In this document: piece after piece, positions 52,691 through 63,000 of the stretch | How positions within the stretch are numbered: position 1 is the stretch's first letter | Layout of the letters: every line of letters begins with the position of its first letter | NCBI RefSeq assembly: GCF_001661595.2 | Contig: NZ_LYPF02000026.1 | Location: 1-64,000, forward strand | Source of the DNA: Crocinitomix algicola | Lineage (GTDB): Bacteria > Bacteroidota > Bacteroidia > Flavobacteriales_D > Crocinitomicaceae | Direction of reading: 5' to 3' | Length of the DNA stretch: 64,000 bases | Made by a program: the position numbers and the translations under genes | Notes under the pieces: model-generated | The model's input: the letters and a program-made list of their open reading frames with translations, nothing else | The model's database searches: none | What the model was told of the DNA's origin: nothing

Positions 52691-52720
52691 AAACCACTAT
52701 TTGCAAGTAGTGGTTTTTTA
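52691..52720 (+). terminator. Terminator after the SRP RNA
   Basis: Stem AAACCACTA / TAGTGGTTT with 8-base loop and a T-run, about 30 bases past the SRP RNA. Confidence 0.85.
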
Positions 52721-52764
52721 TTTATTATAATTCAATAATTCGTTCAGCAAGTGAGTTAGTATTT

Positions 52765-52913
52765 GGCCGCCGAACAGGCTGTACATTATAGTCTCGTTCT
52801 ATAAAACATCAAATTTAGTTGCCTCAAGAGTTTGCGACGCTCCACTTTGAGTCAATCTAATTTGATAATTGTTTTATAGTACACGAGAGCTGCCATTTCC
52901 ATCCTTGGCGGTA
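52765..52913 (-). ncRNA. Structured RNA, probable Flavo-1 family, copy B
   Basis: On the minus strand this element starts with CCGCC (plus 52907-52911) paired to GGCGG (plus 52767-52771), followed by AAGGATGGAAATGGCAGC. The inner stem is CTCGT with ACGAG, extended by CTATAAAACA with TGTTTTATAG; the 3' block is ACTATAATGTACAGCCTG. Length (149 nt), order and the conserved GGATGGAA and TATA..ACAGCC blocks match copy A at 4363-4511, with paired positions changed in both members. It lies antisense between the SRP RNA terminator and the transaldolase gene, which starts 180 bases away. Confidence 0.65.
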
Positions 52914-53058
52914 AACATGTTTTTAAGCAGCTGAACACTGCATGGCAATGGTTACTTTATCAACAAGAAATGTTATGACGATAAAGCTTATCCTTCGACT
53001 TGTATCATATCGTTCATAACTGTTAATAATTTTTTTCGATATTCCGAACGCTAAATTA

Positions 53059-53066
53059 TATCTTTG
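53059..53066 (+). promoter_or_regulatory. TAnnTTTG promoter box of the transaldolase gene
   Basis: TATCTTTG, exact consensus, 25 bases before the ATG at 53092, so a leader of about 20 nt is predicted. Confidence 0.5.
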
Positions 53067-53091
53067 TCTCAAACAAAAACCTTAATTAAAA

Positions 53092-53748
53092 ATGAAATTT
53101 TTTATCGATACAGCAAATCTCGACGAAATCAAAGAAGCAAATGACCTTGGGATTTTAGATGGGGTAACAACAAACCCGTCTTTAATGGCTAAAGAAGGCA
53201 TTACGGGAAGCGAAAATATCTTAAAGCACTACGTTGATATTTGTAATATTGTGGACGGAGATGTGAGCGCTGAAGTAATCTCAACAGATTACGAAGGAAT
53301 GATTCGTGAAGGTGAAGCTTTAGCTGCTTTACATGAAAATATCGTGGTAAAAATTCCTATGATTAAGGATGGGATTAAAGCAATCAAGTATTTCTCAGAT
53401 AAAGGTATTCGAACCAATTGTACATTGGTGTTTTCACCAGGTCAAGCCATTCTTGCAGCAAAAGCTGGAGCAACTTACCTTTCTCCTTTTGTTGGTCGAT
53501 TGGATGACATCTCTTCAAATGGGTTGGATTTAATCGCTCAAATTAGATTGATTTATGATAACTATCAATTCGATACGCAAATTTTAGCCGCATCAGTGAG
53601 ACATACAATGCACATTATAAATTGTGCAGAAATTGGAGCAGATGTTATGACAGGTCCTCTAAGTTCAATCATGGGATTATTAAAACATCCTTTAACAGAT
53701 TCTGGATTAGAAAAATTCTTGGCTGATTACAATAAAGGTAACGCCTAA
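53092..53748 (+). CDS. Transaldolase/fructose-6-phosphate aldolase (short form)
   Basis: At 218 residues this belongs to the short TalC/MipB/Fsa subfamily: '[31 protein letters not shown]' region, Schiff-base Lys87 ('IVVKIPM'), '[34 protein letters not shown]' and 'ILAASVRH'. It acts in the non-oxidative pentose phosphate pathway as a transaldolase in most Bacteroidota, although fructose-6-phosphate aldolase activity is the alternative and cannot be excluded by eye. A strong terminator follows. Confidence 0.93.
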   Translation: MKFFIDTANLDEIKEANDLGILDGVTTNPSLMAKEGITGSENILKHYVDICNIVDGDVSAEVISTDYEGMIREGEALAALHENIVVKIPMIKDGIKAIKYFSDKGIRTNCTLVFSPGQAILAAKAGATYLSPFVGRLDDISSNGLDLIAQIRLIYDNYQFDTQILAASVRHTMHIINCAEIGADVMTGPLSSIMGLLKHPLTDSGLEKFLADYNKGNA

Positions 53749-53770
53749 GAATAAATCAACGATAAATACT

Positions 53771-53804
53771 AAAACCGTTTCAATTAAATTGAGACGGTTT
53801 TTTT
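53771..53804 (+). terminator. Terminator of the transaldolase gene
   Basis: Stem AAACCGTTTCAATT / AATTGAGACGGTTT with one mismatch (T opposite G), followed by T-run. Confidence 0.9.
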
Positions 53805-54156
53805 GTGCACTATTTGTTCAGCTGGCGCATTCGTGAACCGTCTTTTATGTATAACAGAATACGATGAGTATGTTATTTTTAACTTTTCACCATAATCCAG
53901 TCATTATGTTGTCTAAAAGTAATTAAACGGTTGAATTAGTGAGACTTCAACCTTTTGCTAAGCGTAATTAGGTTCTGATTATCGCGCAAAAAAAGAAAGT
54001 ATAGAGAATTAGTAGCTATGAAAAATACCCACCAAAAATGTTCGTTTCTAATCTATATGCACCGCTATATTTCAAAGTATTATTGCAGAAAGGTTGAATA
54101 ATTCTTCATAAAGAACCCTTTCGGAAAAATTAAATGAAGGGCGATTCGAAACTGAA
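53805..54156. other. Intergenic region with one weak dyad
   Basis: No credible gene is seen. A dyad GGTTGAA-N10-TTCAACC at 53929-53952 followed by TTTT could be a weak terminator of either strand. The rest is AT-rich with no further recognisable element. Confidence 0.5.
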
Positions 54157-55242
54157 CTACTCAATGAGTCCTAAACAAATTTTTAAACGTATAATTTTGC
54201 GAACAGATGCATATACTTGTTTTTTAAAAGCTTCGTTTTTATTCATTTCTTCCAATATATCAAACAAGGCTTTCTCTTCGTCAACAGGCATGAGAATAAA
54301 ATCGCAGCCCGCTTTCGCCGCTTTTAATTCACAATTAGGAATGTTTACCACACCTCCCATATTCATGGCATCAGTTACTACAAGTCCTTTGAAGTTCATA
54401 TTCCGCTTCAATAAATCGGTAACAATTTTTCGAGAAGTTGATGCAGGTTGATCATCTGTATTATATTCGGAGTTATTCTTAACGGCTATGTGCGCTACCA
54501 TAATAGATAGAACACCGGCATTTATTAAGGGAGTATAGTTCTTTACCTCTTTCATCTCCCCGTCGATATAAACCAGCTTTTTATGCGTGTCACCAACTAC
54601 ATAACCATGTCCAGGGAAATGTTTGGCGGTGGCAACAATTCCTTGATTTTGAGTTTCCTCTATAAATATTCGTGACCAAATTTGAGCGGTATCAGCATTG
54701 TTGCCAAATGCACGGTATGAAATTGCCTCATTTGGAGACATATCAACAACAGGTGCATAGTTATAGTTAATGCCAATATCGGTAAGGTCTTTACTTATTG
54801 ATTTTGCAAAGTAGCGAACTTCATCCCTACTGATCATTTGATTGGCTTTTTTAACGGGAGCACAATTCTTAATTTTATAACCAATTAAACTTGGTTCTGC
54901 ATCTGCCGAATAGATTAAGGGTAGTCCGTTCGATTTTTCATTTAACGTATTAAATGCTGAAACCATCTCAATAAAACCTTCTTTGGTTCCATTCAGCAAC
55001 AAAATACCTCCAATGTAATTTTTTCTAAGTAATTCATTAAGGTGACTTTGAGATTTACCTAGTCTTCCTGCTGCGGGAATTATCATTTGACCGGCTTTAC
55101 TCGTGTCGGTTAATGTTTCAAATACTTCATCAATTTTTTGTTCTAGTTCTGCGTCATAAACAAAAAAATCTTTAAGGCTATAGTTTTGTCCGTGTGAAGT
55201 TAAAGTACTTGCAAAAGCAAGTGCTGCAATAATAATTCTCAT
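54157..55242 (-). CDS. Secreted glycoside hydrolase family 3 N-terminal domain protein (NagZ-like)
   Basis: The 361-residue product has a signal peptide (1-18) and a GH3 TIM-barrel with 'AKHFPGHGYVVGDTHK' (Lys207, His208, Asp218, His220), the hallmark of beta-N-acetylglucosaminidases, and nucleophile Asp291 ('VVTDAMNMGG'). Unlike larger GH3 enzymes it has no second domain, as in NagZ. Export suggests a role outside the cytoplasm in peptidoglycan or chitin-oligosaccharide trimming. It follows the OmpA-family gene by 39 bases. Confidence 0.92.
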   Translation of the reverse strand: MRIIIAALAFASTLTSHGQNYSLKDFFVYDAELEQKIDEVFETLTDTSKAGQMIIPAAGRLGKSQSHLNELLRKNYIGGILLLNGTKEGFIEMVSAFNTLNEKSNGLPLIYSADAEPSLIGYKIKNCAPVKKANQMISRDEVRYFAKSISKDLTDIGINYNYAPVVDMSPNEAISYRAFGNNADTAQIWSRIFIEETQNQGIVATAKHFPGHGYVVGDTHKKLVYIDGEMKEVKNYTPLINAGVLSIMVAHIAVKNNSEYNTDDQPASTSRKIVTDLLKRNMNFKGLVVTDAMNMGGVVNIPNCELKAAKAGCDFILMPVDEEKALFDILEEMNKNEAFKKQVYASVRKIIRLKICLGLIE

Positions 55243-55281
55243 TGGTAGATTATTTAAATTTTGAAAAGAGGAAAGTCGGAA

Positions 55282-57741
55282 TTAGTTATTTAAAATTTTG
55301 ACAACAGTTCTTCTGTTTTTCTGATAAGCAACCTCTTTTTCTCGGTTTGTTTTTAAAAGTCGAATTTCTGAGAGCGAAATAACTGGCTGCTGTTCTCCAT
55401 ATCCCTTTGCTTTGATTCTTGCCGCGTCAATTCCCTTTTTAACAAGGTATTGTTTTGCAATCTCAGCTCTCTTTTCAGAAAGGTATTGATTGTATTTAGC
55501 ATCTCCTCGTTGGTCGGTATGTCCTCCTAATTCAATTTTCATTGATGGATTATTACGCATGTTCTCCGCTAATTCATCCAATGTTTTTTGGGGAGATGCG
55601 TTAAATGCAACGTGATTAAGTTTGGCTTGATCAAAAGCGAAGTAAATATTGTATTCTGATTTAGCTGTCCCCGAACTTTCAATAGTTCCCTTAACGGTTT
55701 CATTCTCTTTTTTGTTAGTGCTCACAGCGACTTCATCAATGTCTACTTTTTCCTTTTGCGTGACATGCTCTTCTGTATCAGTATTCACTGGTTTATCTTC
55801 GATGGTGTTAGTTTTATTTCCATCCTTTTTAACTTCTTCAGAAGACTGATTAGTTTGCTCATTATTTTCAGCAATTTGCTCATCCGCTGTTGTAGTGCTA
55901 TTACCAGTTGTTCCATTGGAGCCATCCTCTTTCGGAGTATCGTCGGTTGACGGTTGATTTACGCGATTGCGTATAACATCATCTGATTTTTCTGGGTCGT
56001 CATTCTTAACGATCATATCAAGTGGGGTTTCGCCCTTACCACCTAAGACAAAATTTAGCTCCTCGTAGGCTGGAACGACCATATCTGTTGTAAGCTGTTT
56101 TTTGCCAAATTGAAATCCATCGGATGTAGCTTCAACCTCAATTTCTTTTCCAGGGTCAAGAAGAACAGAGTAGTAACCATCTGCAAGCGTATTCACCTTT
56201 TTGATTATATTGTCTGTTTTACGGTCTTTTATAGTTAATTGACCGGGAATTCCGTTTCCATCTGAATCGGTTAATTGTCCGCTCAATAAAAATTTTGGTT
56301 GATCTTTTTCAAGAGGTGTTAATGCTGTTCTTTGATGTTCAAAAGCTTGTAGTTCATTTTGTAACTCAATTACAGCTGGTTTTTTTGCAGCACCCAAAAA
56401 GGTGATTTTATAAATATCTTTCTCTCCAAAACCATCTTGTCTCCAAGAAGAATAATAAGCATACCTTGAATTACCAGTTACGACAAAGTAAATATCATCA
56501 TCAGGTGTGTTAATAGGGTATCCAATATTTTCAGGTTTCGACCATGAGTTGTCTTCTTCATTGTAGATTGTCTTAAATACATCTAATCCGCCCATGTTCG
56601 CATGGCCATCTGATGAAAAATATAATGTTCGCGTAGGGTCATGGTAGAATACACCTTTTTCTTCGAACTCGGTATTAATAACACTGCCTAAATTCTGTAC
56701 ATCTGTCCACTTTTCTTTTTCAGTATTCCAAGTCGCTTTATAAATATCATGTTGACCAAATCCTCCAGGTTTGTTTGAAACAAAAAATAAAGTTTGCTCA
56801 TCAAATGAAAGAGAAGCACTTGATTCGTGATATTTAGTGTTTATTCCATCTCCTATACTTTGAGGCTCTGCCCATGTTTTGTCATCAAGCTCACGCGTGA
56901 TAAATAGATCGCCATTTTTCGCATTAATTCCTTTGTAAATGAAAACTGATTTACCATCAGCAGCTATTCCTACAGTTGCATCATGTGATTCTGTATTAAT
57001 TGGCTTACCAATATTTTTGGCCGTTTGCCATTCTTCTTTAAACTCTCGTTTTGAGAAATAAATATCCTCATAATATTTCCCCGACCGATCAGTTTTACCA
57101 CCTTCAGAATCTGGACGTCGGCCGGTAAAGAATAAAACTTTATTATCTGCTGAAATAACAGGTGAAAACTCAGAATATTCAGTGTTTATGCTATCTCCTA
57201 AATTATCGATCCACACGCGGATCGGTGATTTGATTAATTCTAACCCTGTATTGCACTCTTGAATTTTTCTCTCAATGAAAAATGCTTGCTCCGAATCATT
57301 GTCGTTCAGTGTTTGCTTGAAACTATTGTAATATTCAATGGCAAGATCAAACTCTCCCCAAAGCTGATATGATTGCCCCAAATAAAAGTCGAGTTCAGGG
57401 TCAATTTCAGGGTTTACCTTTTCCACAAATTGAAAATGAGCTAAGCTATTCAGTTTGTTCGCACTGTACAAGTAACAAACGCCTATTTTATAGTTTAACA
57501 TCGAAGAATAGGGATTGAATTTTTGGGCATCCAAATAATGCTTTAAAGCTTCGTCGACAAGCTCATCTTTTCCGTCAAAAAAGTACGAATCTCCTGTTCG
57601 TATTGATTTTACGGCTTGCTCGAATCCAAGCTTGTCATCTGCGAAAATCTTTTTATCAAAAGGGACGTCTTCGTTCTGAGCAAATCCTGTTGAGGTAATG
57701 CAAAGACAAAAAATATAAAAAATGGCTTTTAGACTATTCAT
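55282..57741 (-). CDS. TPR-PD40-OmpA protein, second PorE-like paralogue
   Basis: The 819-residue product has a signal peptide, TPR region (residues about 40-150), PD40 propeller (about 180-430; 'EFSPVISADNKVLFFTGRRPDSEGG', 'TLYFSSDGHANMGGLDVF'), a carboxypeptidase-regulatory-like fold (about 465-550), a ~110-residue low-complexity Asn/Glu/Thr linker (about 570-690), and a C-terminal OmpA domain with 'IELGGHTDQRGDAKYNQYLSEKRAEIAKQYL'. It shares domain order with 15870-17912 but has the extra linker. The upstream TPR gene overlaps by 8 bases. Likely peptidoglycan-associated; a T9SS or envelope-anchoring role is inferred from PorE similarity. Confidence 0.85.
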   Translation of the reverse strand: MNSLKAIFYIFCLCITSTGFAQNEDVPFDKKIFADDKLGFEQAVKSIRTGDSYFFDGKDELVDEALKHYLDAQKFNPYSSMLNYKIGVCYLYSANKLNSLAHFQFVEKVNPEIDPELDFYLGQSYQLWGEFDLAIEYYNSFKQTLNDNDSEQAFFIERKIQECNTGLELIKSPIRVWIDNLGDSINTEYSEFSPVISADNKVLFFTGRRPDSEGGKTDRSGKYYEDIYFSKREFKEEWQTAKNIGKPINTESHDATVGIAADGKSVFIYKGINAKNGDLFITRELDDKTWAEPQSIGDGINTKYHESSASLSFDEQTLFFVSNKPGGFGQHDIYKATWNTEKEKWTDVQNLGSVINTEFEEKGVFYHDPTRTLYFSSDGHANMGGLDVFKTIYNEEDNSWSKPENIGYPINTPDDDIYFVVTGNSRYAYYSSWRQDGFGEKDIYKITFLGAAKKPAVIELQNELQAFEHQRTALTPLEKDQPKFLLSGQLTDSDGNGIPGQLTIKDRKTDNIIKKVNTLADGYYSVLLDPGKEIEVEATSDGFQFGKKQLTTDMVVPAYEELNFVLGGKGETPLDMIVKNDDPEKSDDVIRNRVNQPSTDDTPKEDGSNGTTGNSTTTADEQIAENNEQTNQSSEEVKKDGNKTNTIEDKPVNTDTEEHVTQKEKVDIDEVAVSTNKKENETVKGTIESSGTAKSEYNIYFAFDQAKLNHVAFNASPQKTLDELAENMRNNPSMKIELGGHTDQRGDAKYNQYLSEKRAEIAKQYLVKKGIDAARIKAKGYGEQQPVISLSEIRLLKTNREKEVAYQKNRRTVVKILNN

Positions 57742-58786
57742 TACAAATTGAACTATTTAAATATTCTACCGCTCGTTGAGACCCTAAAAGGAAAGCTTCT
57801 TCCCAGTCAGCACAAGCTTGTTCTAAATTTCTTAACATTTCATTGGCAATACCGCGATTAAAATAGGCTTCACTATTTTCAGGCGATAGGTCAATGACTT
57901 GATTACATTTTTCTACAGCTTTTTCATACTCCTCCATATCTATGTATAAGGCGCTAAAGTATATTAAACATGAAATATTATCTCGATCTAAATTATACGC
58001 TTTCTCATAAGCAGTTTTTGCTTTCTCAAATTCCTTTTTTTCTTGATGATAATAACCTTCTATCAACAACAAATTAATCTGTTCATCCGGTGTTTGACTA
58101 TTCTCTCCTGCATTTGCTAATAAGTTCGGAATTTTCTCAAAATCCTTTAATGTTACTAATGTGTTGATTAATCTCAGGTTGGAATAATGATGTAGGGAAT
58201 CAAGTGTGATGGCTTGTTCATAATTTTTTCGAGCAGCAATAAAATCACCTTTGAATTCATTTAAGTTTCCGAGATAATACCAATACTCAATGTTGTTTTT
58301 TTGGCGATTAGAAAGGGCATCGAAATAGATTGCGGCTTCATCAAATTGATTGAGTCTTGAATATGCCCGGGCCAGCGCTAATTGATTTTCGTCACTATTA
58401 TTGCCTAAAGCAATTGATTTTTGAAGATATTCGGCCGCATTTTTATAATCTCCTGTTTCAACAATAGTTTTTCCCATTAACCCCATGGCTTGACCTGAGT
58501 TGGGACGATTATTCAGGGCATTTTGACATGCCAACACGGCTTTTTTATAGTCACCTTGTTGGTAACGAATTTGAGCAATACCCATGTTCGCCTCGAAACA
58601 AGACGTGTCAAGTGATAAACATTTGTTGAAGTGTTCTAAAGCTTCTTCGTCAGATTTTAATTCGTAGGCTTTAATTCCTAGTTTATATTCTTTTTCAACT
58701 TGCTTGCTGTAACTATGATTTTGGCTTTTGACACCAAAAACAGACAACATTATTGTGAATAAAGTAAGTATCGCTTTTGTTTTCAT
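57734..58786 (-). CDS. TPR-repeat exported protein
   Basis: The 350-residue product has a signal peptide (1-20) and about nine tetratricopeptide repeats ('AFELKSDEEALEHFNKCLSLDTSCFEAN', 'GDFIAARKNYEQAITLDSL', 'EFEKAKTAYEKAYNLDRD' type) to the end of the protein. TPRs are protein-protein interaction scaffolds. An 8-base overlap with the PorE-like gene downstream suggests that the two act together in the periplasm. Confidence 0.85.
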   Translation of the reverse strand: MKTKAILTLFTIMLSVFGVKSQNHSYSKQVEKEYKLGIKAYELKSDEEALEHFNKCLSLDTSCFEANMGIAQIRYQQGDYKKAVLACQNALNNRPNSGQAMGLMGKTIVETGDYKNAAEYLQKSIALGNNSDENQLALARAYSRLNQFDEAAIYFDALSNRQKNNIEYWYYLGNLNEFKGDFIAARKNYEQAITLDSLHHYSNLRLINTLVTLKDFEKIPNLLANAGENSQTPDEQINLLLIEGYYHQEKKEFEKAKTAYEKAYNLDRDNISCLIYFSALYIDMEEYEKAVEKCNQVIDLSPENSEAYFNRGIANEMLRNLEQACADWEEAFLLGSQRAVEYLNSSICNE

Positions 58787-58953
58787 TTAATCCTCGTTGT
58801 GAAGTTTAATGTTTTGTCACTGAAAGTCCCAAGACTTTAATAGCTTACGAATTTACGAAAAAAACAGCATGAAATATAAAATCTCACCTTAAAAGGTAGA
58901 ATAAGACGATGATTTTCATTATTTAATCTACATAAATTAGAATTTGGTCGATT

Positions 58954-58986
58954 TTTGAAGACCAAGCTCAAGATTTACTACCTTTA
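58954..58986 (+). promoter_or_regulatory. Promoter of the M42-caspase operon
   Basis: TTTG (58954-58957), 21-base spacer, TACCTTTA (58979-58986; last base differs from consensus). The box ends 4 bases before ATG 58991, so the first gene may be translated from a leaderless mRNA. Confidence 0.5.
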
Positions 58987-58990
58987 TAAA

Positions 58991-60079
58991 ATGGGAAAAT
59001 CAAAATCTATTTTTAATAAAAAGGCAATCAGTTTTTTAACGAGTTATTTGAATAATCCATCGCCAACGGGTTTCGAACAAGAAGGTCAAAAATTGTGGTT
59101 AAACTATTTAAAACCATATATCGACGATTATTCAATTGATAACTATGGGACTGTTGTTGGTATAATAAATCCAGAAGCAGACTATAAAGTTGTAATTGAG
59201 GCGCATGCGGATGAAATTTCATGGTTTGTTCATTACATTACTGATGATGGCTTTATTTATTTGAGAAGAAATGGTGGTTCAGATCATCAAATTGCACCTT
59301 CGAAACGTGTAAATATTCATACAGAAAAGGGTATAGTTAAGGCTGTTTTTGGATGGCCAGCAATTCATACACGAAAAGGAAAAGAAGCGGGTCCTTCTTT
59401 GGAGAATATTTTTTTGGATGCAGGTTGTGATACAAAAGAAGAAGTTGAAAGCCTTGGTATTCATGTTGGTTGTGTTATCACTTATGAGGATGAATTTTTA
59501 ATTTTAAATGAAAATCGTCTAGTTGGAAGAGCATTAGACAATAGAATTGGTGGTTTTATGATTGCCGAAGTAGCTCGATTGTTAAAAGAGAATAAAATTA
59601 AGTTGCCATTTGGTTTATACATAACTAATTCTGTTCAAGAAGAAGTTGGTCTGCGTGGCGCGCAAATGATAGCAGAGCATATTAAGCCGAATGTTGCAAT
59701 CGTTACAGACGTTTGTCATGATACAAATACACCTATGATTAATAAAATTGTTCAAGGTGATTTAAAAAACGGAAAAGGGCCGGTACTGACTTACGGTCCA
59801 GCGGTGCAAAATAATCTTTTGAAATTGGTTATGAATGCTGCAGAAGATAAGAATATCCCATTCCAACGTGCTGCGGCTTCTCGGGCAACTGGAACGGATA
59901 CGGATGCTTTTGCTTATTCCAATGCCGGCGTTCCTTCTGTACTTATATCCACCCCTTTGCGATATATGCATACAACCGTTGAAATGGCCCACAAAGATGA
60001 TGTTGAAAATGGTGTTAAATTAATTTATGAAAGTCTTCTTAAAATAAAAAACGGGCACGATTTTCGTTATTTTAGTTAA
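58991..60079 (+). CDS. M42 family aminopeptidase
   Basis: From ATG 58991 the protein has 362 residues with the dimetal site of the M42/TET family: His72/Asp74 ('IEAHADEI'), Asp183 ('GRALDNRIGG'), Glu217-Glu218 ('VQEEVGLRGA'), Asp240 ('VTDVCHD') and a C-terminal His ('YMHTTVEM'). The 'NPSPTGFE' N-terminus is also typical. These are cobalt/zinc aminopeptidases, often in dodecameric TET particles, that clear peptides; some are annotated as glutamyl aminopeptidases or endoglucanases. An upstream TTG-frame overlaps the promoter box and is rejected. It is followed 12 bases later by a secreted WD40-caspase. Confidence 0.95.
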   Translation: MGKSKSIFNKKAISFLTSYLNNPSPTGFEQEGQKLWLNYLKPYIDDYSIDNYGTVVGIINPEADYKVVIEAHADEISWFVHYITDDGFIYLRRNGGSDHQIAPSKRVNIHTEKGIVKAVFGWPAIHTRKGKEAGPSLENIFLDAGCDTKEEVESLGIHVGCVITYEDEFLILNENRLVGRALDNRIGGFMIAEVARLLKENKIKLPFGLYITNSVQEEVGLRGAQMIAEHIKPNVAIVTDVCHDTNTPMINKIVQGDLKNGKGPVLTYGPAVQNNLLKLVMNAAEDKNIPFQRAAASRATGTDTDAFAYSNAGVPSVLISTPLRYMHTTVEMAHKDDVENGVKLIYESLLKIKNGHDFRYFS

Positions 60080-60091
60080 TAAAATTCAAAC

Positions 60092-63000
60092 ATGAAAAAT
60101 GTACTGTTGAGCCTGATACTTCTTGTTTCCATTTTTTCGATTAAGGGAAAGAATCAACCGGAAGTGGTCTTGACAACGGGACATAATGATCAAATTAATG
60201 CACTGGCTGTCACTAAAGATGGTCAATTGCTTGCGAGCGCATCTAATGATAAGCAGGTTAAAATTTGGGATTTAAGAACAGGAAAAGAGTTTAGAACCCT
60301 TCCGTCGACCGATGGAAGGGTTTTGCAATTGGCTTTTTCAAATGATCAGAAAACATTGGCAGGAACGTCTTTTAATGATGAGCTGATTGTTTGGGATGCA
60401 ATTGAAGGAACTGAAATTTTTCATGCACAAGCTGGAAATGGTAAAGGGATAGGCTTCAATAAGGATGGAACGGTTTTGTTTTATTTTGGTCCTGATAATC
60501 GAATTAAGAAACTTGATTTAAAAAGTTTAAAGCAGGAGACCTTGAATGAAATGTCTTTAATTGACTTCGTTTTAGATGAGGAGAAAAACATGCTTTATGG
60601 TCTAGATCACCTCGGTAAATTAATTAAGATAGATCTGGTAACGGGCGATTTTATTAAAGAATTTCAACTTTTCAATACATTTATTTTCCCATTTTGTTCA
60701 TCAAAAATTTCAAAAGACGGTAGGTTTATTATTTATGGGTTTAATGATGATAAGGTACGCGTGTTTGATACTGAATTAGAAGAGTTTATTTATGAATCAC
60801 CTAAATTTTCGTCCAAAATTATAGCACTTTCTATAGATGCTGAAAATCAGTTAGCTTATATATCGCTTAGTGAAAATAAATTAGTGGTTTTTGACTATCA
60901 TAAGAAGAAAAAAGTTCAAAATTTTAAATATCCAATCGGCCAGTTTTATATTCAATCCATAGCTGATAACTGGATAAATGACCTTCTTTTTCTAGCTTCT
61001 TACGATCGCATCACAATTTTGAATACAAAACATCGAAAGGTGGTAAGGAATTTGAACCGAAGGGTAAATCGAGTAATGAATTTTTCATATGACCCTACCG
61101 GAAAATATCTTGCAGTTGCTACTGATAAATTGAATTTGAAAATATGGGATCTAACTTTAAACAAGGTTATTGACAGTATTCCAGGCTTTTTTCCATGTCA
61201 GTTTATGCCGGATGGACAGTCAATTCTTGCAATGACTTCACAGTTGAAAATTGGTCAATTCGATATTGAGTCAGGTAAGTTAATTAATGAGTTAGATACT
61301 GATTATGAAGTTATTCAATCACTCACGGTTTCTGAGGATGGAAAGTTTATTGCAGCTGCTGGATATCAAAATATTATCAAGGTTTGGGAGGTTGAAACTG
61401 GGAAACGAATTGCCGATTTAAAAGGGCATACTGGAGGTGTCTTGAGTTTGGATTTTCATCCTACTAAACCTTTATTGGTATCAGGGAGTTTGGATGAAAC
61501 TTCTAAAGTCTGGAACTATGTCACACAAGTCTTGGAACAAAATTTTACGGATCAAAGTATTTCTATAAAGGCGGTTAAATTCAGTCCAAATGGAGAGTAC
61601 CTTGCTAGTGCTTCATGGGGGAAGGATATTAAAGTTCGGAATACAAATAATTGGGAGACCGTCTACACATTAAAGGGACATGAAAATAGTATAAATTCAA
61701 TTGATTTCTCCTATGACAACGCTTTTTTGATTTCAGGAGCTGGAAATAATTCAGTGGGTCGTGCGGACAACAGTGTTATCTGCTGGTCACTTAAATCGGG
61801 TGAAGTAAAATGTAAATTTAATTCTCATAAAGGTGAAGTTATTAAGGTGGTTTCCGACCCTAATTCGCATCGTTTTTTTTCGGCCTCGATTGATGGGGCA
61901 ATAAATTACTTCGACTTTCAATCCTGCGAATTGGTGGCTACCTATCACGGGGTAGGTGGGAATGAGTTTATGATTTATACGCCCGATAATTATTACTTTG
62001 CCTCACGAAAGGCTACTAATGCGGTTGGGTTTAGAGTAGGTGAAAAGGTGGTGCCGTTTGAACAATATGATGTGTTTTTAAATCGACCGGATATTGTTGC
62101 GAGTAGAATAGGGAAAAGTCATCCTCAATTAATAAAAGCATATTATTACCTTTTTAAAAAGCGATTACGAAAACTAAATTTGAACGAAGATGAAATTGAA
62201 CTTAATTACGAGCTTCCTCAACTTGAAAATGAAACAGAGTATGCTTTAGTCACTGATGCTGATTCGCAAGTTGTTTGGATAAAGGCATGGGATAATCATT
62301 CTTTTATTCAATCAATTTTGGTCGAGGTAAATGGCGTTCCAATATACGGAAGAGGAGGAATGAAAGTTGACCATCAAATTAAATCGTTTCGTAAAGAATT
62401 GACAATTCCATTAGTTGAAGGAGAGAATCGCATACTAATTTCTTGCCGAAATTCTAATGGAGTTGAATCGTTATATGAGCAATTAGATATATACAGAACG
62501 AAAACTGAAAAAAAGCATAATCTTTATATTGTATCAATCGGTGTTTCAGAATACGAGGATGATCGTTTTAACTTAAAATATCCAAAAAAAGATGCTACAG
62601 ATGTTTTAACGACTTTTGCCACAAGTAAGAATCATTTTAACCACATTTATACCAAATTGCTTGTTGATAAGGAGGTTGATGATTCCGTATTTTTTGATTT
62701 AGCTTCGTTTTTTGAATCATGTACACATGAAGACATGGTCATTGTGTTTTTGGCTGGGCATGGTGTTTTAAACGCCGATTATGACTATTTTTTTGCTACG
62801 CATAAAATGGATTTTGACAGTCCAGAAAAAGAAGGTATTTCGTATCAAATGATTACTGGATTAATGGAAAAAATTAAAGCCTATAAAAAAGTATTAATCA
62901 TGGACACTTGTCATTCGGGAGAGCTTGATAAAGATGAGCTAGAGGTTGGACCCGCTCCAGAAGTGGAGTCTGGTACCTTAAAATTCCGTTCGTCAGGTGC

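Noticed and set aside
53929-53956. Dyad GGTTGAA/TTCAACC as a third copy of the structured RNA
   Set aside because: It lacks GGATGGAA and the TATA..ACAGCC block; only a simple hairpin.
54134-54451. 105-codon frame antisense to the GH3 gene
   Set aside because: Overlaps the C-terminal part of the GH3 gene on the opposite strand; no recognisable features.
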